A DNA stretch of 64,000 bases from Arthrobacter sp. OY3WO11 (GCF_001641125.1 NZ_LWLP01000001.1:4189623-4253622), one strand, 5' to 3'. Shown: positions 33,681 through 43,141, counted from the stretch's first letter. Numbers and translations: made by a program. Notes: generated from the letters alone by a model not told the origin.

Positions 33681-35144
33681 TCAGCTGACGGGGCGGTGCA
33701 TCTCCACGATCTCGTCATGCCGGGGGCTGTTGGGATTCATCAGCGAGTGCTTCTTTCCGTAGAAGAAGTAGATGGCCAGGCCAACAAGGAGCCAGACGCC
33801 GAACCGAGCCCAGGTTTCCCAGTGCAGCTGGAACATCAGGAACGCGGAGGCCAGCACGCCGAAGGCCGGGATGAACGGCATGAACGGCAGGCGGAAGGTC
33901 CGGGGCGCGTCCGGCTTCTTGTAGCGGAACACGATCACCGAGAAGCAGACCACGACGAACGCGGCAAGGATGCCGATGTTGGTCAGGTCGGCAACAGCCT
34001 TGATGGGGAAGACCCCGGCCAGCAGGGCGGAGGCGACGCCGGCAATCCAGGTGACGCGCTGCGGGGTGCCGTGGCGGTCCGTCTTGGAGAACCACCCGGG
34101 GAGCAGGCCATCGCGGCTCATGGAGAACCAGACGCGGGTGACGCCCAGGAGGAAGGTCAGCATCACGGTAAGGATGGACAGGACGGCAAATACCGAGATG
34201 ATGGTGGCGATCACCGGCAAACCGACACCCGTGAAGGCCGAGGCAAAGCCGGCCGTGGGGTCAATGTCCTTGTAGTTCTGCATGCCGGTCAGCACCAGCG
34301 TGGCTGCCACGTAGAGCAGCATTGCAATGATCAGCGACAGGATGATGGCCTTGGGCATGTGCTTCTTGCCGTCCTTGGCCTCTTCCGCCGCGGTGCTCAT
34401 GGCGTCGTAGCCGAAGACGGCGAAGAAGACCGTGGCTGCGCCGGCCAGGACCGGGCCGAAGCCGCTGGGCATAAACGGGTTGTAGTTGTTGGTGTCAATG
34501 TAGAAGACGCCCAGCCCGATGATGAAGAGGATCAGGATGACCTTGATGGCAACGGCCACGAGTTCAAACCGGCCGAAGGCCTTGGTGCCGCGGGACAGGA
34601 TCCAAGTCACGATCAGGCAGACCACGATGGCCGGAATGTTGACGACGCCGCCCCGGCCCTCGTCAGCGGTGGAGGTCATCCAGATGGGCATGTTGACGCC
34701 GATGCCCGAGAGGAAGGCGTCGAAGTAGCCGGAAATGCCGATGGCGACCACCGCCACGATGGCGATGTACTCCAGGAGGAGGTCCCAGCCGATGAACCAG
34801 CCGATAATCTCGCCGAGCGCCACGTATCCGTAGGTGTAGGCGGACCCGGCCCGGGGAATCATCCCCGCGAATTCCGCATAGGACAGAGCAGCGGCGGCGG
34901 ACGCTAGGCCTGCCACCAGGAAGGAGATCAGCACCGCGGGCCCCACCCCGGGCGTGCTCTCGCTGCCGGCGGCCACCAGTCCCGCAAGTGAAAAGATGCC
35001 GACGCCGATGATGCCGCCTACGCCGATCGCCGTAAGCTGCCAAAGCCCGAGTGACTTAAAGAGGCCACTGTGTTTGTTCTCTTCTTCAATGTCGTCAATG
35101 GGCTTGCGCCGCATGATCGACTGGGTCATATCTCTAGTGCTCAT
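33681..35144 (-). CDS. APC family amino acid permease
   Basis: A 487-residue transporter with 12-13 helices. The N-terminus is SLGLWQLTAIGVGGIIGVGIFSL, the conserved first helix of the cationic amino acid transporter subfamily. Next are YAEFAGMIPRAGSAYTYGYV and the IGFILGWDL-like FIGWDLLLEYI. I choose ATG 35144 (MSTRDMTQSIMRRKPIDDI) because of the AGGAG just upstream, rather than the longer in-frame ATG at 35177. Divergent to a LysR gene and sharing the operator-like element with putA, so proline or a related amino acid is the likely cargo. Confidence 0.88.
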   Translation of the reverse strand: MSTRDMTQSIMRRKPIDDIEEENKHSGLFKSLGLWQLTAIGVGGIIGVGIFSLAGLVAAGSESTPGVGPAVLISFLVAGLASAAAALSYAEFAGMIPRAGSAYTYGYVALGEIIGWFIGWDLLLEYIAIVAVVAIGISGYFDAFLSGIGVNMPIWMTSTADEGRGGVVNIPAIVVCLIVTWILSRGTKAFGRFELVAVAIKVILILFIIGLGVFYIDTNNYNPFMPSGFGPVLAGAATVFFAVFGYDAMSTAAEEAKDGKKHMPKAIILSLIIAMLLYVAATLVLTGMQNYKDIDPTAGFASAFTGVGLPVIATIISVFAVLSILTVMLTFLLGVTRVWFSMSRDGLLPGWFSKTDRHGTPQRVTWIAGVASALLAGVFPIKAVADLTNIGILAAFVVVCFSVIVFRYKKPDAPRTFRLPFMPFIPAFGVLASAFLMFQLHWETWARFGVWLLVGLAIYFFYGKKHSLMNPNSPRHDEIVEMHRPVS

Positions 35145-35241
35145 CAGGAACTCCTGCTTGGGGTGCGACCCCGACACGGCGCGCGAAGAATCGCTTGTGA
35201 CGGGGGTAACTCGGTCCCAACAGTATGCAAGCGGGCTTGCG

Positions 35242-35278
35242 TTAGATAAAGTGACTACTTCTAACCTATATTCGTTAG
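35242..35278. promoter_or_regulatory. Shared LysR-type operator between permease and regulator
   Basis: AT-rich element between the divergent permease and LysR genes, aligned to the putA site at 31933-31969. It contains TTAGATAAAG, CTTCTAAC and GTTAG with an inverted CTAAC-N8-GTTAG pair. Confidence 0.65.
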
Positions 35279-35297
35279 TTTAGGTAAGGATTTCCCT

Positions 35298-36212
35298 ATG
35301 CTTGACGTCCGCAGGCTTCGCCTGCTCCGCGAACTCAGCATCCGGGGGACGCTTGCCGAGGTGGCCGAGGCACTGCAGTACAGCCCGTCGTCGGTCTCCC
35401 AGCAGCTTGCCCTGCTGGAAAAGGAAGTGGGCGTCGAGCTGCTCCGCAAGACGGGGCGCCGGGTGCAGCTGACACCCCAGGCCGAAGTCCTCGTAGCGCA
35501 CACCGCAAACCTGCTGGAAACCATGGAGCAGGCCGAGGCGGACCTGGCCGCATCCTTGACAACGGTTACCGGCACCGTCCGGATCGCCGTTTTCCAGTCG
35601 GCAGCCCTTGCCCTCATGCCGGAAACGCTCACGCGCATGTCCCGCTCCTACCCCGAGGTCCGGATCGAGATGATCCAGCGCGAGCCCGAGACCGCCCTCC
35701 ACGAAACCTGGGCCCGCGATTTCGACCTCGTCATTGCCGAGCAGTATCCGGGTCACGCCGCCCCCCGCTATCCCGAGCTGGACAGGGTCAAGCTGACCAC
35801 CGATGCCATCCGGCTCGCCGTTCCGCCGGTGTCCGACGGCGGCCCCGCCATCTCCTCGATCGAGGACACCGCAGAACTCGCCTGGGTGATGGAGCCGCGG
35901 GGTGCGGCGTCGAGGCACTGGGCCGAGCAGGCCTGCCGGAGCGCGGGCTTCGAGCCCGACGTGCGCTATGAAACCGCTGACCTGCAGGCACAGATCCGGC
36001 TGATCGAGTCGGGCAACGCTGTGGCGCTGATGCCGGACCTGGTGTGGACCGGCCGGGGCACCACGGCCCGGCTCCTGGACCTGCCGGGGAAACCGCGGCG
36101 CACCGTCTTCACCTCCGTCCGCCGCTCCAGCGCCAGGCGGCCGGCCATCCTTGCTGCCCGGGAAACCCTGGCGGCCACGGCAGAAGCAGTGGCGGGGAAC
36201 GTCGCCGGGTGA
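35298..36212 (+). CDS. LysR family transcriptional regulator of the proline/amino acid module
   Basis: A 304-residue regulator. The HTH is RGTLAEVAEALQYSPSSVSQ, followed by the LLEKEVGVELLRKTGRRVQLT wing; the effector domain runs from about residue 90 (TVRIAVFQSAALALMPETL). It is divergent from the permease gene, and the 120-bp gap holds the shared element. Because the same element lies upstream of putA, this protein is the probable regulator of both the transporter and the catabolic enzyme, responding perhaps to proline. Confidence 0.9.
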   Translation: MLDVRRLRLLRELSIRGTLAEVAEALQYSPSSVSQQLALLEKEVGVELLRKTGRRVQLTPQAEVLVAHTANLLETMEQAEADLAASLTTVTGTVRIAVFQSAALALMPETLTRMSRSYPEVRIEMIQREPETALHETWARDFDLVIAEQYPGHAAPRYPELDRVKLTTDAIRLAVPPVSDGGPAISSIEDTAELAWVMEPRGAASRHWAEQACRSAGFEPDVRYETADLQAQIRLIESGNAVALMPDLVWTGRGTTARLLDLPGKPRRTVFTSVRRSSARRPAILAARETLAATAEAVAGNVAG

Positions 36213-36255
36213 CCAGCCGCCGTCGGACGTGTCCTTTCAACCAGAGGCTCCGACC

Positions 36256-36279
36256 CGTCCCGCGCCATGACGCGGGACG
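36256..36279. terminator. Possible terminator hairpin
   Basis: CGTCCCGCG and CGCGGGACG pair around a six-base loop, 43 bases after the LysR gene. No U-run follows, so this is weak support. Confidence 0.4.
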
Positions 36280-36360
36280 TCACTGCGCCGGTACCGCTCC
36301 TGCGTAACTGTTTCCTGCGTCACTGCACGGCAGGGCCCCCGCCGCTAGACTGAAGCCGTT

Positions 36361-36786
36361 ATGAATCGAACAATGTTCAAGTCCAAAATCCACCGGGCCA
36401 CCGTCACGCACGCTGACCTGCACTACGTAGGTTCGGTCACTGTTGACCTGGACCTGCTCGAGGCCGCCGACATCCTGCCGGGTGAGCTGGTGTCCATCGT
36501 GGACGTGACCAACGGCTCGCGCCTGGAGACCTACACCATCGCCGGCGAGCGCGGCTCCGGCGTGATCGGCATCAACGGGGCCGCGGCCCACCTGATGCAG
36601 GAAAACGACATTGTCATCCTGATTACCTACGCGCAGATGACCACCGAGGAAGCGAAGAGCTACGAGCCCAGGGTGGTCCACGTGGATGAAAACAACCGTG
36701 TGATCCAACTGGGCAACGACCCCGCCGAGGGCCTTACCCCGGGCTTGCTGCGCCCCCCTTTCGCGCTTAACAACGCCGCGCTGTAA
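36361..36786 (+). CDS. panD: Aspartate 1-decarboxylase precursor
   Basis: A 141-residue zymogen that yields the beta-alanine-forming enzyme of pantothenate and CoA synthesis. The self-cleavage site is HYVGSVTVD with G24-S25, where serine becomes the pyruvoyl group. The ending is IVLITYAQMTTEEAKSYEP, typical of PanD. The C-terminal 15 residues (LTPGLLRPPFALNNAAL) are a usual extension in actinobacterial forms. It starts 148 bases after the LysR gene and is followed closely by an AEC transporter gene. Confidence 0.95.
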   Translation: MNRTMFKSKIHRATVTHADLHYVGSVTVDLDLLEAADILPGELVSIVDVTNGSRLETYTIAGERGSGVIGINGAAAHLMQENDIVILITYAQMTTEEAKSYEPRVVHVDENNRVIQLGNDPAEGLTPGLLRPPFALNNAAL

Positions 36787-36837
36787 CCGGAGCGTGCGCC
36801 CCGGTCCCCTGCCCTGCCGCGCCCTGCGGGCCGTCCC

Positions 36838-37764
36838 ATGCTAGGCGTGCTGGCGGGCTTCTTTGTGGTGTGGTGCATCATCCTTGTGGGCTGGTTCGTG
36901 GGCCGGCAGAGAATCCTGGGTGACAACGCCCGGCAGGTGCTGAGCTCCCTCACGTTTTTCGTGGCCAGCCCGGCCCTGCTCTTTGAAACCCTCAGCAAAG
37001 CGCGCCTCGCTGAGGTCTTCGCGGCTCCCCTGCTGGTGGCCGCGGTGTCCGCCGTCGCCACCGCCGCCATTTTTTTCGTCATTGCCAAGTTTTGGCTCAA
37101 GCGTTCGCTTCCGGAATCGCTGATGTCCTCCATGGCGGCGTCGCTGGTCAACTCTGCCAACCTGGGCATTCCCATTGCCGTCTACGTCCTGGGCGATGCC
37201 AGTTACGTGGCGCCCCTGCTGATCTTCCAGCTCGCCTTCTTCACGCCGCTGTTCCTGATGCTCCTGGATTCGAGCACCAGCAACCACCGCACCACGCCGC
37301 TGACCTTCCTGGTGATGATCGTGCGGAACCCCATGATCGTCGGCTCAGCGCTGGGCCTGCTCGTGGCGGGCACCGGATGGAAGGTGCCTGACCTGGTCAT
37401 GGAACCGATCCATCTGATCGGCGGCGCGGCGATTCCCGCCATGCTGATTGCGTTCGGCATGAGCCTGAACGGCACCCGCCCGCTGCAGGCCTCCGAGGCC
37501 CGCCGTGTGGACACGCTCCTTGCCAGCGCGTTCAAGCTCGGCGTCCAGCCAGCGCTGGCCTATCTCTTTGCCCGCTTCCTGCTGGGGCTGGACGGCCATG
37601 TCCTGTTCGCCGTCGTGGTGACCGCTGCGCTGCCAACCGCGCAGAATGTGTTTGTGGCCGCCAGCCGCTACAAGACCGGCCTCACCGTGGCCAAGGACAC
37701 CGTTCTGATTACCACCGTGGTGGCAGTGCCGGCCATGATCGGCGTGGCGCTGCTGCTGACCTGA
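36838..37764 (+). CDS. AEC family transporter
   Basis: A 308-residue membrane protein of the auxin efflux carrier superfamily with about ten helices. The N-terminal WCIILVGWFVGRQRIL and VASPALLFETLSKARLAEV segment, and PTAQNVFVAASRYKTGLTVA near the C-terminus, are typical of the family. Bacterial members export small organic acids or amino acids; the cargo is unknown here. Start ATG 36838. The downstream oxidase gene begins 13 bases after its stop, so they likely form an operon. Confidence 0.87.
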   Translation: MLGVLAGFFVVWCIILVGWFVGRQRILGDNARQVLSSLTFFVASPALLFETLSKARLAEVFAAPLLVAAVSAVATAAIFFVIAKFWLKRSLPESLMSSMAASLVNSANLGIPIAVYVLGDASYVAPLLIFQLAFFTPLFLMLLDSSTSNHRTTPLTFLVMIVRNPMIVGSALGLLVAGTGWKVPDLVMEPIHLIGGAAIPAMLIAFGMSLNGTRPLQASEARRVDTLLASAFKLGVQPALAYLFARFLLGLDGHVLFAVVVTAALPTAQNVFVAASRYKTGLTVAKDTVLITTVVAVPAMIGVALLLT

Positions 37765-37777
37765 CCCTGGAGGGCTG

Positions 37778-38914
37778 ATGGAAACTGTTGTGGACACCGT
37801 GGTGATCGGCGGCGGGGCGATGGGCTCCGCGGCCGCGTGGGCTTTGTCGCGCCGCGGCCGGCAGGTGACGCTGGTGGAGCAGTTCGGGCCCGGGCACCGG
37901 ATCGGGGCCTCGCACGGCACCACCCGCAACCTCAACCCGGGCTACCACCGGCCCGAGTACGTGGCCATGCTGGCCGAGGGGCTGGCCCTGTGGGACGAGC
38001 TGGAGCAGGAAAGCGGCGAGCAGCTGCTGGCGCGCACGGGGGTGGTCAACCACGGGCCGGAACCGCTGTTCGCCGATGTTGCGGCCGCCCTGGAGCAGGC
38101 CGGGATCCGCGCCGAATTCCTTCATCCCGAAGAGGCGGCCGAGCGCTGGCGCGGCATCCGTTTCGACCAGCAGGTGCTTCACCTGCCCGACGGCGGCCAG
38201 CTCAACCCTGACGCCGCCCTCCCCGCCATGCAGCGGCTGGCCATGGCCCGCGGCGCCGAGATGCGGCACCACACCAAAGTGGTGGACTTCCAGGTAATGG
38301 ATGACGGCGTCCGGCTGGTTCTGGAGTCCGCTGCCGGAACGGAGGTGCTCACCGCGGCGCAGGTGGTTGTGACGGCCGGCGGCTGGACGGAAAAACTCCT
38401 GGGCCGGGCGTTCACCAACGGCTCCGGGCTGAGGATTCCGCAGCTGCGCGTCACCCAGGAGCAGCCGGCACACTTCCGGGTGGCGGACGCGGGGGCTTTA
38501 TGGCCCGGTTTCAACCACTACCCGGGCACCGGAGCGGAGTACAGGAACTGGTACTCCCCGGTGTATGGGATGCAGACCCCGGGTGAGGGAATCAAGGCCG
38601 GCTGGCATGGCGTGGGCCCTGTGGTTGATCCGGACCGGCGCTCCTTCCTGCCGGAGCCTGTGCAGCTCGCAGCCCTGCAGGAGTACGCCCGGACCTGGCT
38701 GCCCGGCGTGGATGCGGACTCCTTCCAGGCGGTCAGCTGCACCTACACCACCACCCCGGATGAGGACTTCATCCTGGACCGGATCGGCCCGGTGGTGATC
38801 GGCGCCGGATTCTCCGGCCACGGCTTCAAGTTCACGCCGGTCATCGGGCGGATCCTCGCTGACCTGGCTACGGGCACCCGGGCCGCTCCGGAGATCTTCC
38901 GCGCCGGCCGCTGA
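37778..38914 (+). CDS. solA: Monomeric sarcosine oxidase / N-methyltryptophan oxidase family
   Basis: A 378-residue FAD-dependent amine oxidase. The N-terminal Rossmann motif is VVIGGGAMGSAAAWALSRRG; the RIGASHGTTRNLN segment follows. The covalent flavin attachment cysteine is in VSCTYTTTPDEDFILDRIG, and the end is GFSGHGFKFTPVIGRILADL. The enzyme would demethylate N-methyl amino acids, giving formaldehyde and H2O2. Exact substrate (sarcosine, N-methyltryptophan or other) cannot be decided. It sits directly after the AEC transporter gene with GGAGGGCTG before the ATG. The gene ends inside a 15-bp triplicated repeat. Confidence 0.85.
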   Translation: METVVDTVVIGGGAMGSAAAWALSRRGRQVTLVEQFGPGHRIGASHGTTRNLNPGYHRPEYVAMLAEGLALWDELEQESGEQLLARTGVVNHGPEPLFADVAAALEQAGIRAEFLHPEEAAERWRGIRFDQQVLHLPDGGQLNPDAALPAMQRLAMARGAEMRHHTKVVDFQVMDDGVRLVLESAAGTEVLTAAQVVVTAGGWTEKLLGRAFTNGSGLRIPQLRVTQEQPAHFRVADAGALWPGFNHYPGTGAEYRNWYSPVYGMQTPGEGIKAGWHGVGPVVDPDRRSFLPEPVQLAALQEYARTWLPGVDADSFQAVSCTYTTTPDEDFILDRIGPVVIGAGFSGHGFKFTPVIGRILADLATGTRAAPEIFRAGR

Positions 38915-38950
38915 TCGACCGGCCGCTGATCGACCGGCCGCTGATCGCCG
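38906..38950 (+). repeat. 15-bp tandem repeat, three copies
   Basis: GGCCGCTGATCGACC is repeated exactly twice and a third copy differs at the last three bases. The first copy holds the stop codon of the preceding oxidase gene. Probably a local expansion by slippage. Confidence 0.85.
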
Positions 38951-38963
38951 GCTGCCGGGCGCA

Positions 38964-40448
38964 TTATCGCGAGCTGTCCTCCGCATCGGTAAGGACCGGT
39001 TCCCCGTCGTCCTCTCCGTCGCCACTCGCGGCGTCCGCGTTGGCCGCCCGCACGGCAGGCATTACCAGGACTGCTGCCACCGTCAGGACCCCGGCTGCAA
39101 GGGCGGCCACGAAGACCGCACCGGAAGCGGCCACCACCGCCGGGCCGTTGCTTTCCCCGCCGGGCGTCCCGGAGTAGATGGCGTTGGCCACGGCGCCGAA
39201 GACGGCCACGCCAAGTGCGCTCCCGATGGACCGGGCGAACATGTTGGTGCTGGTGACCACGCCCCGCTCATTCCAGGAAACGCTGGACTGGGCAGCGATC
39301 AGGGTGGGGGTGGCAACCAGACCCAAACCGAGTCCGACGACGAAGCAGCTGGCGGCGACCAGCGCCACACTGGGCGTAGCAGCGGTGAGTGCAAGGACCG
39401 CGAGGCCAATCACGGTGATGGTGATGCCGATGAGCGCTGTGGCCTTGAACCCGATCCGCAGGTAGAAGCGTCCGGCCTGCGAGGCGCTGATCGGCCAGCC
39501 CAGGGTGAGTGCCGCCAAGGCCAGCCCGGCGACCAGTGGCGAGCTGGCCAGCGCGCCTTCCAGGAATGTGGGCACGTAGGACGTCAGCCCTATCATGACG
39601 GCACCGACGCCGAAGGACACGAGGGCTGTGGTTCCCAGGAGACGGCGTGATACCACCCAGGACGGCAGCACTGGTTCCGCCGCGCGCCGTTCCACCACAA
39701 GGAACAGCGCCAGCAGCACCCCGCCCACGGTAAAGATGCCAAGACTGGCCGGTGAATCCCAGGCCCAGCCCTGGCCGCCCTCGAGGGCGCCAAGGATCAG
39801 CAGGCCAAGCGAAGCCGCCAATAGGGCCGCGCCGGCGTAGTCCACGCGGTGCTTGGCCCTTTCCACGTTCTCGTGCAGGGTCCGGACAAGCATCCATCCC
39901 GCCAGCAGGCACAGCGGGATGTTGACCAGGAAGATTCCCCGCCAGAAGCCCAAGGCCGCAAAAATGCCGCCCAGGCTCGGCCCCACCACGGAGGAAACCG
40001 CCCACACGCTGGCGAGGTAGCCCTGGACCTTGGCGCGTTCCTCCAGTGAGTAGATATCCCCTGCGATGGTGATGGAGACAGGCAGCACTGCGCCGGCACC
40101 GAGTCCCTGCAGGGCACGGAAGGCGATCAGGGCGGGCATGCTCCAGGCGATGCCGCAGAGCACGGACCCGAGGAGGAACAGGCCGATACCCGCAAGGATG
40201 ATCGGTTTCCGGCCCACCATGTCCGAGAGTTTGCCGTAGATGGGCACGGAGACTGCCTGCGCCAGCAGGTACGCCGAAAAGAGCCAGGGGAACGACTCGA
40301 ACCCGCCGACGTCCCGGACAATCGACGGGACGGCCGTGGCCACAATGGTGGAATCGATGGCCACCAGCCCGGTGGCGAGCATCAGGGCAATAAGGATGGG
40401 GCCCCGTTCAGAACGGAAGCCCACTCCCTGGGCGCGGGCGGTTGGCAT
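38964..40448 (-). CDS. MFS drug exporter, DHA2 (EmrB/QacA) family
   Basis: A 494-residue exporter with 14 helices. Conserved motifs are VAIDSTIVATAVPSIVRDVG in helix 1 (motif D1), KLSDMVGRKPIILAGIGLFL (motif A), LQGLGAGAVLPVSITIAGDI and LGPSLGG-like GPSLGGIFAALGFWRGIF (motif C). The C-terminus is acidic and low in complexity (ANADAASGDGEDDGEP). It probably exports toxic hydrophobic compounds in exchange for protons. No nearby dedicated regulator; the next gene upstream (40511) reads the same direction, 62 bases away. Confidence 0.9.
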   Translation of the reverse strand: MPTARAQGVGFRSERGPILIALMLATGLVAIDSTIVATAVPSIVRDVGGFESFPWLFSAYLLAQAVSVPIYGKLSDMVGRKPIILAGIGLFLLGSVLCGIAWSMPALIAFRALQGLGAGAVLPVSITIAGDIYSLEERAKVQGYLASVWAVSSVVGPSLGGIFAALGFWRGIFLVNIPLCLLAGWMLVRTLHENVERAKHRVDYAGAALLAASLGLLILGALEGGQGWAWDSPASLGIFTVGGVLLALFLVVERRAAEPVLPSWVVSRRLLGTTALVSFGVGAVMIGLTSYVPTFLEGALASSPLVAGLALAALTLGWPISASQAGRFYLRIGFKATALIGITITVIGLAVLALTAATPSVALVAASCFVVGLGLGLVATPTLIAAQSSVSWNERGVVTSTNMFARSIGSALGVAVFGAVANAIYSGTPGGESNGPAVVAASGAVFVAALAAGVLTVAAVLVMPAVRAANADAASGDGEDDGEPVLTDAEDSSR

Positions 40449-40510
40449 GGGTCTCGTTTCGGTTTCCGGGTGGTGTCACCTCCACTCTAGGTACCCAGGA
40501 AGAAGGCCGA

Positions 40511-43141
40511 CTACCGTTTCCCCTGGTGTTCGTCCAGGATCCGTGCGCACCGGATGAAGCCAAGGTGGGAGTAGGCCTGGGGGTGGTTCCCCAGGTGGGT
40601 TTCGGTGCCGGGGTCGTACTCCTCCGGCAGCAGCCCGGTAGGCCCGAAGAGGTTCACCAGCTGGTCGAAGAGGTCCCAGGCCTCCTCGATCCGACCAGTG
40701 GCAACGTACGCCTCGATCAGCCAGGTGGTGCAGATGTGGAAGCCGCCCTCCAGCCCCGGCAGGCCGTCGTCGTACTTGTACCTGAACACGGTGGGCCCCA
40801 CCCGGAGTTCCCGCTCCACGGCGGTGACGGTATCCAGGAAGCGCTCGTCGGTGACGTCCAGCAGCCCGGAGAGCCCGATATGCAGGACGGCGGCGTCCAG
40901 GTCCGGGCTGTCATAGGCCACCGTGTAGGACTTCGCGGACTCGTCCCAGCCCTCCCGCAGGACTTCGTCCCTGATGGTGGCGGCCACCGGCGCCCAGGCT
41001 GCCCCGGGCACCCGGCCGTGGCGGGACGCCGTGCGGAGTGCGCGGTCAAGGGTCACCCAGCACATCACTTTCGTGTAGATGTGGTGCCGCGGTGCCCGGC
41101 GGGCCTCCCAGATTCCATGGTCGGGTTCGTGCCAGCGGGCCAGGACGGCTGACGCCATCTGGACCATCAGTTCCCAGTGTTCGTTGGCGAGCGCCCCCTC
41201 CCGTTCACTCAGGGCAAGGATCAGCTCGGCGATGGGGCCAAAGACGTCCAGCTGGACCTGGTGGTCAGCAGCGTTTCCGATCCTCACGGGACGGGACCCG
41301 GCATACCCGGGCAGGCTGTCGATGACGGCTTCCGTGGAAAGGGGTGCACCCGTCACGGAATACAGGGGGTGCAGCCATTCGGGGCCGGGGGCGTGCTCCA
41401 AAATCCGTCCCAGCCATGACAGGAAGCCCGCGGCCTCCCGGGTGGAGCCCAGGTCCACCAGCGCGTTGACGGTCATGGAACCATCCCGCAGCCAGCAGTA
41501 CCGGTAATCCCAGTTCCTCGTCCCGCCGATCCCTTCGGGCAGGGAGGTGGTGGGGGCCGCCAGGACCGCGCCGGTGGGCTCATGCACCAGGGCGCGCAGC
41601 ACCAGGGCAGACCGCCGGACCAGGGAGGGCTTAACGCCCGGCAGGACGAGCCCCTGCACCCACTGCCGGGCATGCAGCGCCACCGCGGAACGCCGGTCCG
41701 TCTCACTCTCGGGTACCGCGGGCTGGTGCTCCGTGTCTCCGCAGCGCAGGTTCAGCACCACCGGACCGTCCTGCAGGTTGACGGCGGCGGTGGCCGTGGC
41801 ATGGCGCCCGTCCGAGGTAATGCTGAAGGTCACGCCCGGCGCCAGCAGGATAAACGGCTCCGACGTGCCCACCACGTGCAGTTCATCGCCGCGGGCCTCC
41901 ATGCTGAACGGGGCGTTGGCGTAGTCCGGCCGGGGGGCAAAGGTGATCCTGGCGGCGCCATTGCCGGAGAGCACCCGGACAAGGCTGGTGATGCCGTCCG
42001 GGGCCGGCTCCAGGTAGTCCGTCACCGTTACGTCCGCCCAGCGGGTTTCAACGATCATGGTGCTGTCCACGTAGCGCTGCCCCAGCACCTGGGAGGCCTT
42101 GACCGGCTCCACCGAAAAATGGCCTGCGGCGTCACCTCCCAGGATGTGGGCGAACAGCGATCCGGAGTCAGGCAGGGGGTGGCTCATCCAGCAGATCTTC
42201 GCGTCCGGCGTCACCAGTGCCGTGGAGGATCCGTTGCCGATCAGGCTGTGCCGTTCCAGCCCCACGGCGTCCTCGCCGAACAGCCAGGCACGCCGCAGTT
42301 CGAACAGGATTGCCAGCACCCGGGCGAAGGATTCCGGGTCGCGGAGCCGGTAGGAGGCAGAGGTCTCCCCCGGGCCTACCCGCAGTCCCATGTCCGGCCC
42401 GCGCAGGGTGGACATGGCCAGTTCATCGCTGTCAGCGTCGCCCGCATACATGGCCGCGCTGGCTCCCAGCCGGGACCGCAGGCTTTCCAGAGCCTCCGCC
42501 TTGGACGGCTCCATCACGGACAGGTCCAGCACGGAGCCGTCAACAATGAAGTGCAGTCCGTGGGCGCGGGCCACCTCCCGTGCGGTGTCCGTCACCGCCG
42601 CCACAACGTCCGGGGCGGCAGGCCGGGTGTGCACTGAAACGGCCACGGGTTTGCGCTCTATCCAGATGCCCTTCTGGAACCCCACGGCCTCGTTGAGCGC
42701 GGCATGGACTTTTTGCAGAACGGACTCGGTGGCGAGGGTCTGCTGGTGCGCAAACCCCATGTCGAACTCGGCGCCGTGCGAGCCCACCAGGTGCACCTCG
42801 GCCGGCAGGCGCGATACTGCGGCGAGGTCACGCAGCGACCGCCCGGAAATGACAGCGGCGTGGGTGTTGGGAAGCGCCGCCAGGGCACGCAGCGCGATGG
42901 CGGCACTTCCCAGCGGGAGTGTCTCGGTGGAGATGCCTTCGGCGTCGCACAGGGTTCCCCCGTAATTGCAGGCCACCAGCAGCCCGGGCACCCGGGCCAG
43001 CACCTTCAGTTCCGCCAGCAGCGCAGGCGTGAGCCCTTCGTCGGCGGCGTCGGACTGGACGAAGGTGCGGAGCATGCCCAGCGGAAGGGACCTGGTGAGC
43101 AATGCGGAATCCGCGACGCTTTGGTTCAACGGCGTTGGCAT
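40511..43141 (-). CDS. GH15 family hydrolase with degenerate trehalose-phosphatase-like N-domain
   Basis: An 876-residue fusion. Residues about 40-290 are a HAD-like domain of the OtsB type: VISGRSLRDLA, VGSHGAEFDMGF and MYAGDADSDELAMSTL are all present. However, the nucleophile motif, normally DxDGT, reads C-N59-Y-G61-GTL, so both catalytic aspartates are lost and the domain is likely not a phosphatase. Residues about 290-876 are a GH15 glucoamylase/trehalase-type domain with HSLIGNGSSTALVTPDA and GTRNWDYRYCWLRDGS. The GH15 part would hydrolyse trehalose or another alpha-glucoside. Start ATG 43141. Confidence 0.85.
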   Translation of the reverse strand: MPTPLNQSVADSALLTRSLPLGMLRTFVQSDAADEGLTPALLAELKVLARVPGLLVACNYGGTLCDAEGISTETLPLGSAAIALRALAALPNTHAAVISGRSLRDLAAVSRLPAEVHLVGSHGAEFDMGFAHQQTLATESVLQKVHAALNEAVGFQKGIWIERKPVAVSVHTRPAAPDVVAAVTDTAREVARAHGLHFIVDGSVLDLSVMEPSKAEALESLRSRLGASAAMYAGDADSDELAMSTLRGPDMGLRVGPGETSASYRLRDPESFARVLAILFELRRAWLFGEDAVGLERHSLIGNGSSTALVTPDAKICWMSHPLPDSGSLFAHILGGDAAGHFSVEPVKASQVLGQRYVDSTMIVETRWADVTVTDYLEPAPDGITSLVRVLSGNGAARITFAPRPDYANAPFSMEARGDELHVVGTSEPFILLAPGVTFSITSDGRHATATAAVNLQDGPVVLNLRCGDTEHQPAVPESETDRRSAVALHARQWVQGLVLPGVKPSLVRRSALVLRALVHEPTGAVLAAPTTSLPEGIGGTRNWDYRYCWLRDGSMTVNALVDLGSTREAAGFLSWLGRILEHAPGPEWLHPLYSVTGAPLSTEAVIDSLPGYAGSRPVRIGNAADHQVQLDVFGPIAELILALSEREGALANEHWELMVQMASAVLARWHEPDHGIWEARRAPRHHIYTKVMCWVTLDRALRTASRHGRVPGAAWAPVAATIRDEVLREGWDESAKSYTVAYDSPDLDAAVLHIGLSGLLDVTDERFLDTVTAVERELRVGPTVFRYKYDDGLPGLEGGFHICTTWLIEAYVATGRIEEAWDLFDQLVNLFGPTGLLPEEYDPGTETHLGNHPQAYSHLGFIRCARILDEHQGKR

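Noticed and set aside
36256..36279. A regulatory RNA before panD
   Set aside because: Only a single short hairpin is seen; it is more simply a weak terminator of the LysR gene.
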